A DNA stretch of 64,000 nucleotides from positions 1,612,001-1,676,000 of the forward strand of contig NC_060026.1 in NCBI RefSeq assembly GCF_021134715.1, given 5' to 3'. The translations under genes and the position numbers were made by a program. Origin of the DNA: Daphnia pulex (lineage: Eukaryota; Arthropoda; Branchiopoda; Diplostraca; Daphniidae). Shown one piece after another: positions 51,576-60,940 of this stretch (within the stretch, counting starts at the first letter, position 1; every line of letters starts with the position of its first letter). The notes beneath the pieces were generated by a model. It worked only from the letters and a program-made list of their open reading frames with translations. It searched no databases and was not told where the DNA came from.

Positions 51576-52722
51576 GAGTGGGCATCTCCGACACGTCAAC
51601 AACTGCTGCAGCTCACTTTTTGTCACCATCTTCTTCGTCGTTTAATTCATTTCGCAATCATAGGTAAATATTCATTTATATTTCGAGTCATGAAACAATT
51701 CTATGTCGTTTCTAGTTGATATGATGAGCTATAATTGAAATTAATTTTTGATTATTTATTGTACAGTTAATTATGGTGTTGTTCTGCTGTCCGGTGTTGT
51801 ATCGTTGATTTCTGGGTCGACCACGAGTGTACCGATGTCTCCTGGATACGGTGGCCCCGAGTTATTTTTCCAAAGCACCTGAGTACTGCCCCAAGTACTA
51901 CACCATTAAAGCTCCAGAGTATTACGCTTCAACCTACGCTGCTCCAGCTTACTATAGGCTACTGATGCTCCCAATTACTATTTTGTTCCCAGCTACTGCA
52001 CCGAGGCTCCAGTTTATTACACCACTAAAGCAATCGAATACTACAACGAAATGCCAAATTACTACACTGAAATCTAAGAATGAGTACTGCACCACAACCT
52101 ACGCTGCCCCAGTTCACTACACCGCCCTGAGCTACACAACCACATCTGAGTCAGCCAAGTTTTACTGCACAGCGGCTGCTTCTTAGTACTACATTGAACC
52201 GGAATGCTACACTGATGCTCCAGTTTACTACACCACAACCTACGTTACAACTAGATGCTACACCGAAGCCTTCAAGTACTGCTCCGGCATGGCCGAATAT
52301 TACACAACCACGTTTGCTGCCCCAGTCTATTACACCGAGGAACCCGAGTATTACTCTGCTCCAAGCAACTATCGTACAGAGGCTCCTGTTGACTACACAA
52401 TCCATGCCCCGTGGTTTTACACCACAACCTACGCTGCCCCCATCTACACCACCAAGGCCCACACAACCAAGGCACCCGAGCTACTACTTAGGCTGCTCCG
52501 ACCTTCTGCACCGAAGCTGCGAAGTATTCCACTGCCCCAAGTTACTACACCACCAAGGCACCTGAATGTTACATCACAACCTACGCTTCTCCAGTTTACT
52601 ACATAATGGTGAAGCCAGAAATGGAAACAGGTATGGGCCCAACGGGTCTTGCTTTAATCCTCTTGTGTCTCTTCTTCAAGTTGAACCGTCTGGAATATTT
52701 GTTTATTTTTGTATTAATGTGA
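51572..52722 (+). pseudogene. Tyr/Thr/Pro-rich repeat secreted protein, copy 1, decayed
   Basis: The exon 51572-51663 ends CATAG|GTAAAT where copy 2 has CATGG|GT, so the expected start codon reads ATA. Exon 2 begins at 51767 and, in the frame expected after ATG G, encodes a hydrophobic leader (VNYGVVLLSGVVSLISGS). The body consists of YYTTKAPEYY and TTTYAAPVYYTE units. The repeats switch frame several times and meet stops (first at about 51875, then around 51960 and 52075). The last part (SPVYYIMVKPE) runs into a hydrophobic tail before a stop. The composition suggests an extracellular structural or adhesive protein. Family not named. Confidence 0.6.
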
Positions 52723-53035
52723 AGTAGTCAGGGTAGAGACAATATTTTGATAAAGGATAAAAGTGCTTTCGACTTATTTTAAAGAAGTTCTACATAACAA
52801 GACATTTAGTCATGTGGGGTTTTGTGTTGAAATTTGTTGGTATAGTTAAATATGTGCGGGTCATGACTCATGAGTTGCCAAGTTGAAGCTTTTTTTCTGC
52901 TAGAGATCACTTGAGTAGAATAACCAATGAAGCGTTGTTGACACTTAACTTGCATCTGACCTTGTGGAAGGCCTTTTTAGTTTTTCGTCATTTTTATAAT
53001 CATTCTCATCTCATTTCTCTCATGTCAATTGCTAA

Positions 53036-53215
53036 TTCGAAGGTCACTGACATTATTACGTAAAAATGTGCCATGTAGTGGTGTAGAGGTTGGGTAAGAA
53101 CGGGACGTGTTTGATCATTATCAAGCAGGTAAAATTGCCGCAAGGCTTAAGAGGAAAAAGGTTAGGGTGGGAAAAAGTCGTATAAAAGGAGAGGAAAGGC
53201 GATAGAGATCATTCT
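53036..53215 (+). promoter_or_regulatory. promoter module, copy c, with TATA box
   Basis: Third copy of the module: GGTCACTGACATTATTACG start, TTACGTAA at 53056-53063, CCGCAAGGCTTAAGAGG, then TATAAAAG at 53181-53188. Spacing between the two motifs is 125 nt, close to the 115 nt in copy b. Confidence 0.72.
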
Positions 53216-53719
53216 AGTGAGCATCTCCGACACGGTAACAGCTGCTTTCTTCCAATTCTCAGTCATGGGTAATTCGTTTATTTTGCATGGAGTTTTGTAT
53301 CAAATAGACTTTCTTACATTTGTTCATGTGCCACTTTTAGTTGGATATTAATGTTCACATTCAATTGTCTAGTTAACTATCCGTGCTGTTGTTTGGTGTA
53401 TCGTTGATGGTCGAGTCGTCCACTGGTGTCCCGATGTCCCCTGGGTGTGGCAGATACCCAACCGCAACGCTACTGCCTTACATGTACTACACAGCAAACA
53501 TACGCAAACAGTTCCTACACCTATAAGGCCGTATACTACACAAGGGCGTATGCTACACCAGTTTACTTCACCGAAGAATTCAAGTATTACTCTTCTCCGA
53601 GCAAATACCAAACAGAGGCTCAGACTGTTTACTACACTACCATCGCCCTCGAGGGTTACACTACAACCTACGCTGCCCCCAACTACTACACTGTAGCACA
53701 ACCAATTCGCAATTGGTAA
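53215..53719 (+). pseudogene. Tyr-rich repeat secreted protein, copy 2, decayed
   Basis: Exon 1 ends with ATG G at 53265-53268 before a GGTAATTC donor. Exon 2 starts at 53373 (TTAACTAT). The joined leader hits a stop after about a dozen codons because of small deletions relative to copy 1. Further on the repeat frame re-opens (YYTTIALEGYTTTYAAPNYY) and ends at 53719. The intact start codon and splice sites with a broken leader show that coding loss is recent or incomplete. Confidence 0.6.
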
Positions 53720-53804
53720 ATCTGCTGTTTTACATAATTTCAATTATTCCACATTTTCTCTAATTGTTAATCTATAACTGAAAATGTTTTATTTTCATTT
53801 ACAG

Positions 53805-53900
53805 TTTATTTTGACGTCGTGCTGCTGTTGGTTCTATCGTTGCTAACGTGTTGACCACTGTACCGAACTCCACCGACTTAAGGTATTAACGACAAGTGAT
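53805..53900 (+). pseudogene. Tyr-rich gene copy 3, leader exon only
   Basis: A TTTACAG acceptor at 53803-53804 is followed by an exon homologous to the leader exons of copies 1 and 2 (FDVVLLLVLSLLT, then stop TGA). No exon 1 of its own and no repeat region follows before the next copy. Confidence 0.5.
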
Positions 53901-53934
53901 GTATGTCAATATGTGCAATAACCGTAAAGTTTAA

Positions 53935-54780
53935 AATGTGAAACAGGAAGAGAAAAAATCGGATAAAATAAGAGAAAAGGCGATTTATCAATTGAATGAG
54001 CATCTCCTACCCGGCAGCAATTGCATTCTTCCAATACTCAATCAAAGGAGTACTACACCACCAAGGCAGCGGAGTACTACACCACCAAGGCAGCGGAGTA
54101 CTACACCACCAAGGCAGCGGAGTACTACACCACCAAGGCAGCGGAGTACTACACCACCAAGGCAGCGGAGTACTACACCACCAAGGCAGCGGAGTACTAC
54201 ACCACCAAGGCAGCGGAGTACTACACCACCACCACCGTATGCTGCTCCAGCCTTTTAGTCCGAGGTTCCCAAGTACTACTCCGTTCCCAGCTACTTCAAC
54301 GAGGCTCCAGCTTATTACGCCACAACGCGGTCAAAAACTACAACGAAGCGTCCAAGTACTACTCTGCCCCGAATTACTTCACGCGGCTGCTCCTTCGTAC
54401 TACGTTGGACCAAAATACTATACTGAGGCTCCAGTTTACTACACTACAACTTACGCTGCACCTTGCTACATCTAGCTAATACACCAAGGCACCCAAGTAC
54501 TACATCGACGAGTCCGCATGTTGCACTACAACCCACGCTGCCCTCAGCTACCATACCGAGGCTCCGCTCCCATACCGATGGTTCCAAGTACTACACAACC
54601 AAGGCACCCCAGTTACTACTTAGGCTGCTCCGACCTACTGCACCGAAGTTGCGAAGTATTCCACTGCCCCGAGTTACTACACCACCAAGGCACCGGAATG
54701 CTACATCATTACCTTCGCTTCTCCAGTTTACTACAGGGAGATTTTGCATACCAGAGCCGAAATTTCCAATTGATTTATTT
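53935..54780 (+). pseudogene. Tyr-rich repeat gene copy 4, decayed, with minisatellite
   Basis: A degenerate promoter and leader (GGATAAAATAAGAG in place of the TATA box, then GAGCATCTCC as in the other copies) runs without an intron into an EYYTTKAA repeat array. After a stop (YAAPAF, about 54258) further AAP and EAP units follow, with stops and frame changes to about 54770. The segment 54600-54735 matches 52475-52610 of copy 1, including the same out-of-frame TACTTAGGCTGCTCC stretch. Confidence 0.6.
54048..54239 (+). repeat. 24-bp minisatellite, seven perfect copies plus one partial
   Basis: The unit GAGTACTACACCACCAAGGC plus AGCG starts at 54048 and every 24 nt to 54192. The partial copy starts at 54216. 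It encodes EYYTTKAA. No mismatch was seen between full units. Confidence 0.95.
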
Positions 54781-55176
54781 GTGTTTAGATTTGTTGGTCA
54801 TATCTCAATAGTTACTAGTGAATCGTGGGAATCGTTGTTGATCTTAAATGAGAAAATAAATTTTTTAATGGTAATCATCTTCTACGAAATCTAACACGAC
54901 ATATTCTGGTGCTTGGACGAACTTTATTTTCAGGGGAGAAACGAAGGAGACGTACTGGTTAGTGTTAACTCTAAATTTTTGCATTCAAGAATTCATTTTT
55001 AACTTAAGTTGACGTAACAAAGGTGTTGTAGAAAGTGTTGGGTTTTCCATAGAAATTTGGAGTATTGAAATAAGTACTTGAAACAAGTCACTTGCCCAAA
55101 CTTATGTATAAACGTATAAGTTTGCCCATTTTGTTACAAGTGTCAAGAGACAACAAACAAAAAACTTCAAAGGAAT

Positions 55177-55690
55177 TGCTTTATTGTCCCACCTCCACCC
55201 ACAATTCCACCACATTTTACAGTCACATACATACACTTAAGTTAACCCGTTGGCTGCCACGCCATACAACCCGTAGGTTGCTCTCTACAACTCTACGCGT
55301 CACGTCTGAAGGATCCATGACCAAAGTGGGACTTGCCATTGCTGACAAGTCCGGGCTGACACGGTGACAGGAGAAGATGGAATGCACGCCTCTAGAATCC
55401 ATCACCGTATCGACAAGGGGGAAGTCCCTATGGTGCACTGCCTAACAGGGCCTTGCGGCGAATCTGGGGCTGGAGCGACTGTCCGACCCCGCGGCATGTA
55501 AACCACGAGACCGAACAGCGCGGCCCGTGCTAAGGAGCTAGGGGAGAACAAAGGCGTGGCAGCCAACGGGTTAACTAACACTAACACAAACGAAATAATA
55601 CCAACAATACGATGATCCACGTTGACATTTTGGAGATACCGGCGATGTTTTGGTGTCGCATCTTCTCGACGTCTCCTCTACATTACCTGA
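55177..55690 (-). other. probable terminal exon of a minus-strand transcript carrying a MITE
   Basis: On the minus strand a CTTTCTTCAG acceptor before about 55690 opens an exon that ends near an AATAAA signal at about 55180. The exon contains short frames with a hydrophobic stretch (IIVLLVLFRLC or IVGIISFVLVLV), but none is convincing. The piggyBac-like MITE lies inside it. Confidence 0.3.
55246..55570. mobile_element. piggyBac-like MITE
   Basis: 325 bp between two TTAA sites (55242-55245 and 55571-55574). Perfect 18-bp terminal inverted repeats CCCGTTGGCTGCCACGCC / GGCGTGGCAGCCAACGGG. TTAA target sites and CCC...GGG ends are hallmarks of piggyBac elements. No transposase is encoded, so it is non-autonomous. 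Confidence 0.85.
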
Positions 55691-55852
55691 AGAAAGAGAA
55701 AACAATTCTTATTAAGTGACATGCCAATAAAAGTTACATAATAGTTACATAATACATATAAGTACATTGATCTGGTTTTTTTTGCTCAAAACTTGAAAGG
55801 CGCGCTTTAAATTGCTTAAAATCAAGCTAACAATAATGAGAACTGTACACAT

Positions 55853-56240
55853 AACAAAGCTCACTTGCTAGTCTTAAGAAAATTTTCCGGAAGTATACCG
55901 GAAGTAACCACGGCGCCTTAACCATTTAGCTGTCATCAAATTAAACCACATATTCGTGATCCCCATGAAATTTGGGGTCTATTAGGTGTGATTTAAACGA
56001 AATCCAATTTTTGGCCAAAATCGAGAATTTTCCTGAACTATAGTTCAGGAAAATTCTCAAAACCGGAAGTACGCGTACGTACAAAACAAAACATGAACTT
56101 TACCACGAATTTGACGAGGATCACGAATAAGTGGTTCTTTTGAACGTCAAATGAATATTTACTGAACTACTGACTGAAATGAGAAAACCGGAAGTAGAAA
56201 AAAAAACACATTATCAAAAATCTAACAAGTGAGCTTTGTT
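55853..56240. mobile_element. fold-back (giant hairpin) MITE
   Basis: The ends are perfect 15-bp inverted copies AACAAAGCTCACTTG / CAAGTGAGCTTTGTT. Within them, imperfect inverted pairs run almost the whole length: CCACATATTCGTGATCC on the left against GGATCACGAATAAGTGG on the right, and CCGGAAGT in both arms. The centre is a perfect 36-nt palindrome (56023-56058). No ORF. Confidence 0.7.
56023..56058. repeat. perfect 36-nt palindrome
   Basis: Two 18-nt arms, GAGAATTTTCCTGAACTA and its exact reverse complement, with no spacer. Confidence 0.97.
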
Positions 56241-56503
56241 GGGGGAATAGTTATCGTCAGTAATCGCAAAAATTTCCACACAGTAGCTGCCAATAAATGT
56301 TTAAAGAGATTTGCAAAGTAACTAAAACTGACTGTTTTGACAGCTGAAAATTATCGAAAAGCCATCTAGCGTTAGAAAAAAGAAACGCTTCTAAGTATAA
56401 GTAATACTTCTTTTGCGCGCAAGAAAGGCCTGATTTTGGAATTATTACACAGACAGAGAGTTTAACGCAAATAGATTACTAGTAGATAATCTACGAAAAT
56501 AAA

Positions 56504-57320
56504 TCAATTGTCCGGTACTTGCCCATAATCCCGTGGTGAGTGACTGCATTCAGGTGTGTCACAGCAACTGAAGTGATCCAACTCGCCAGTGAAGCATGAA
56601 AAGTTGTTTAGGAGAACTAGCAGCATAAGAAGTACTGAAGCAGGATGAGTCTTGAAGATAAGGAGGGAGCAGAACGTTGGTGGAAGTCCCTCTGCTCTCA
56701 TGGACAAAATCCAGCATTGGCTCAAGGATGCCTGTGCGCTGAGGGGATCTTGCATGCTCTGTAAAAAAAATGTGTTACATTAATGAAAATATAAAAAAAA
56801 TTAAAAAGCATATCAATCTTTACCTTTTCTAAGAAGCACACTGAAATGTTCATGATGAAAAACCGTAATAATGGAATTACAGCAACCAACTGCATTACTC
56901 CTCGGGTGGGATACATTTCCTGATGCTAAAGAAAGTGTTATGAAGTATTGCAATAGCGTGGTGATAGGTGATATTGATGCTTACCTTTATCAAATGGGAG
57001 CTCTTAGCTGGGTTGCCTTCTGAACAGTTAAGTAAAAACAGCCATAACAACAAACATGCTGTTGCAGGTTACGCCAGCAAAATTGCGAGATTCAGCATAG
57101 ATCCTATGGTTCATGAGCAAGAATACCTATGTTATATGAAAATCTGAATTGTAATGGTCTGGTAGAAGTAATGGGGAAATACCTTGTCTCGGCACATTTG
57201 TATTCCACTATATGTGAGTTTCAAACATGAGTTTAGTTTTTGACAGCATGATGGGCCTAATGGATGGAAATTGACTAAGCGCTTAGTCAACTTGTTGGAG
57301 TGACAGACAGCTGTATGTAT
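56504..57320 (-). other. candidate spliced minus-strand transcript, coding status unclear
   Basis: Segments with good splice sites on the minus strand: 57320-57183, 57126-56985, 56938-56824 and about 56764-56504. Introns are 56-60 nt, typical of this genome. The first, third and fourth stay open (LVNFHPLGPSCCQKLN; MQLVAVIPLLRFFIMNISVC; LSQCWILSMRAEGLPPTFCS), but the second has a stop in the matching frame. I could not join them into one protein. A non-coding RNA or a decayed gene fits equally well. The exon at 55690-55177 could be its 3' end. Confidence 0.3.
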
Positions 57321-58460
57321 CTAGAATTTGAAGAAATAAGTTGGTACAGAAATAAGTTGGTAGAAAAGTAAGGAAACTAGGTCAAGATAAACCTACATAA
57401 GATACGAAGTTCAATTTGGGTATTTGAAATCACAGGAATACAAGAATTAGCAACAATTTGTTTCGCCAATTTCGCCTCGTTTCACGATGTAAGAACAACA
57501 AGAGCGACATTGGCGACATCTAGTAATGAGTTTTGAATCTTGCAGTCGTCACCGACTGTTCGACAGTCACAGACATGACATTACACCGATACGTCGTTCG
57601 TTACTCAGTACTCACTACTTTAAACTTTAAATTTCGAAATTAAAAAGCTAAAAAAAAGAGATCGGATAATAGGTTAACTGTTTTTATGTAATAGATAACA
57701 CAATAATGCAGCTAATGATTCTGACTGCATTCTTGACTTAATGTTTTCAGATAATTATTAATTTCAGCTGAAGTTTTCATGTACCTACCAGGCCAACTAG
57801 GTGCTCGTGATTCGTGAGTCATGACAATAGAAATAAAACGGTCTAATCCAATAATGCAAGCTCACAACCTATTATTTCTGTTGCAAGGTAGTTATTTTAA
57901 CAAAATTTTTTTAATTACTGTGTTCTTTAAGGCAACATAATGTTCTCGTTAACTTTTCCCTGTCAAGTTTCAAGGTATTGATGCTATCGCCAGATCCAAT
58001 TCTTTGCTGCTATCTATTTTGTGGACAATAGCAAGAAAATGCTGCTACTCAAGATTTTATGGTGACCACCACTTTGTTCTAATTTAGGACAATGTAAGAT
58101 AGATAGATTTGAGGTATTGTTTTCTGTCACAACATTATTTGAAAATTATATCTAAAACATACTCTCCTTTCAGTTTAATCCCTCTCTGCTGTTATAGTTG
58201 TTTGGAAACCAACGAGAGATTGCTGGAATTGAAGACTGATAATTTGTGTAGACTTTAAGTTATATTACAAGTGCATATCTGGGCTCCCTTCTCTTCTGTG
58301 GCCCCGTTTCCCTAACTAACCACTAACCAACGCCCGCCGGTGGTCACTCACCCGCTGTGATAACCAGGAGGATGAGGAAGGCTCTGGTCAAACGGGTACT
58401 TGGAGGCTCGTGATCTGATGAAAACTTTTGGAGGGTTCCGAGTTTAACAGGAATCCTACT

Positions 58461-58557
58461 ATGACTAATCGCTCCCTAGCAAAACTGGCCTCGCACTCTT
58501 CTCTCTTCTTCATTGGCCAGGTAATCGCCCTGGTCGCAGTCAATCAAGGACTTCAAG
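58461..58557 (+). CDS. possible first coding exon of a membrane or secreted protein
   Basis: The ATG at 58461, preceded by a GC-richer leader from about 58280, gives 32 codons with a hydrophobic stretch (SSLFFIGQVIALVAVNQGLQ) and ends at a GTAGCG donor. No convincing second exon was found downstream; a TTTTTTCAG acceptor near 58770 leads to a stop at once. Confidence 0.22.
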
Positions 58558-60600
58558 GTAGCGTTTCTCCCTGTCTTGATTGATTATTTGTACCTGCAAG
58601 TCAAGTATTGTCATTTATGTTTACGACCATTGAAAATTAGGTGGAATGGATACGTTAAAAATGTATGAAACATTTTTAATTATACAATAATTTATTTGGT
58701 TTAATAGTTTTAAAAGTTAAATGATATGATATGATCATATGAATAATTTGTTTATTTGAAATCTTTTTCAGTCTAAAAGAGAAGAAACTGGTTAATACAT
58801 TTTGCAAACATTTTGCTCACCTATGATGAGTAACAAAAGTGAAAACATGGCCGGCATCGTAAATTTAATTATGTTTAAGTACTCCTTATACCAGGGAACA
58901 GGTCATCCCTCAATAAATTTTTGCCTAATCCAACGTAACCCAGGCAAGCATCAGCACATTGGACTGCAACACCACCGGCATTTTCAGTCATACCTCAAAC
59001 ATCAACAAATAGTGGGAAACCTATAAAACAAATCAGATATAAAGCAAAAACTACTAAAAAAGCTGTTGTAAATGTGCAAAAATGGCAACTTCCCATTTTA
59101 TGCAGTAAGCAAGCAGCAAGGTGGCAAGTAAAAATGTTCTGCATAACACAGCAAACAGCTTCAACTTAACCTGGTTGACAGATCCTATCAAAGGGAAAAT
59201 ATATATATATATATATATTGTTAGGCATACATATTTGTCAAAGAAAAGTAGCAGGGAAAATTCAATACTTTTGCCAAAATTTTGTAAAACATCTGTGGAA
59301 TTATAACTTTACTGAATCAAGAGCAGTTAAGTGATTTAATAACCCAAACAATTAATGGAATCTGTTTAAGAAATAGACTGATTTAACAAACATTATTACC
59401 TTAGTAAAACTAATGATACCTTCCTGAAGATCAATGTTAATAAAGACAAGATTGTGTTGTCTTTTCAAAAGACAAGATTCACCTATGATTTAAAATCAAG
59501 GATTAACAATGACTATAAAAAAATTATCATAAAAAACAGAGAGTTGAGTACCTTTGCAGAAAATGACAATCATTTTCAGACTGATTAGTCGTAATGTAGG
59601 TACGTACCAACGTACGTGCACAATTATCTCGCACGGTCGTACGTACGACCGTTACGTACGACGTTCAACGTCTTTCAAGCAAATAAAAGGTTGAACAGCT
59701 TCATCATCTGGTCATCCTACTCTGCATTGTGGGTTGTGGCTCCTTTTAATTGTCGATCACCAGTTCACCACCTGGTGGCAAGAGATTTTAAAATTCCCAC
59801 ATTTACAATATCCTTTTCCTTGTCTGCATTTGTCAGGCTCTTTTACTTCTACATCCTGATAAAATTGGTTAAAACATCAGGGAAAAAATCATGAATGAAA
59901 AAATTAACTCTAAACTTAACATACATTTGGGTCCAGCATCGCTTCAAACATGATCAATACCATAAGACTTGAATCAATCAAAGAGCTCTTTTGCACTTCA
60001 GGTAACACTGCACCAAAGACTGCAATGAAGAAGCTCAGACTTCATCTGACTGTTAATCCTACTTGAAAAAATTCATTGCCATCTAGTCATCTAGAAGTCT
60101 CACATAACATAACAAATGACAGAAGTCCGTCACCAAAAAATTTTTTACAAAATTATCTACTACAAATTGAAGCTTCTACAAATTAAAACAAAAATTAAAA
60201 GTTCAAACATAGGGAAAATATACTTAATTGAAAATTCTGCAAAAAGAGAAGCAAACTCTAGTCATCAAATAACTTAATCTGTAGCCTTACTGTTAGAAAC
60301 TAACTACGAAAGATCGACATGATTACTTTATTGTTCTGAAGTGTGCAGCAGGTGTTCAGGTAGAAAGAGACGACCTTTATGCAAAATGTACAGCAGTTTC
60401 AGGCTGCAATAATCTGATGAAAATTGCCAAGTAGAAATATAAATATAAGGTAAATTAATAAACAAATGAATTACATTCGCAACTTAAAGGAATACATAAC
60501 AAGGAAGAATTACCATTTTTAAAACGAAAAATGTCAGGAAAAAAGTAGGCTACACCGGTTATTACGACTAGAGAACTGGAACTGAAACTAACTGTTAAGT
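58558..60600. other. AT-rich stretch without recognised gene
   Basis: Open frames are short. A palindrome-rich TACGTA/CGTACG cluster lies at about 59599-59662 and includes the 20-nt palindrome ACGGTCGTACGTACGACCGT (59633-59652). Confidence 0.4.
59199..59218. repeat. (AT)n microsatellite
   Basis: About ten AT units. Confidence 0.9.
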
Positions 60601-60609
60601 GTTATTACT

Positions 60610-60940
60610 CATAGCCTGCTGTTACTTCACCAACAAAGAAGGTCACGCCATCTAATGGAAATAATTTTAACCACCTAGTGACAGTCAACAATCCAACCGA
60701 TATTTTCTATCGACTGCCAAATTTGACGAGGATCCCGAAAACCTGCTTCTTTTGTGCGTCAAATGATTACCTCGTAGAAACAGCCAAAAAACGTCTTTAG
60801 AGATATTTAAAGCATGGTCTATTAACAGTTAATAGACCATGGTTTTAACTACTTTAAAGTAAATGAAACTGACAGATGAAAAATGAACAAAAGCCCACGT
60901 TATGGCAATCTAGCGTTAACAATAAAAACCAGGAAAGAAG
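60610..60940. mobile_element. diverged relative of the 55.9-56.4 kb fold-back element
   Basis: Shares AATTTGACGAGGATC-CGAA, TTCTTTTG--CGTCAAATGA and ATCTAGCGTTA, in order, with about 56105-56375. It contains its own near-perfect palindrome, CATGGTCTATTAAC/GTTAATAGACCATG around a single A (60813-60841). Element borders are not defined. Confidence 0.5.

Noticed and set aside
54048..54239. CRISPR-like regular repeat
   Set aside because: Units abut with no spacers and encode protein repeats in a eukaryotic setting; it is a minisatellite.
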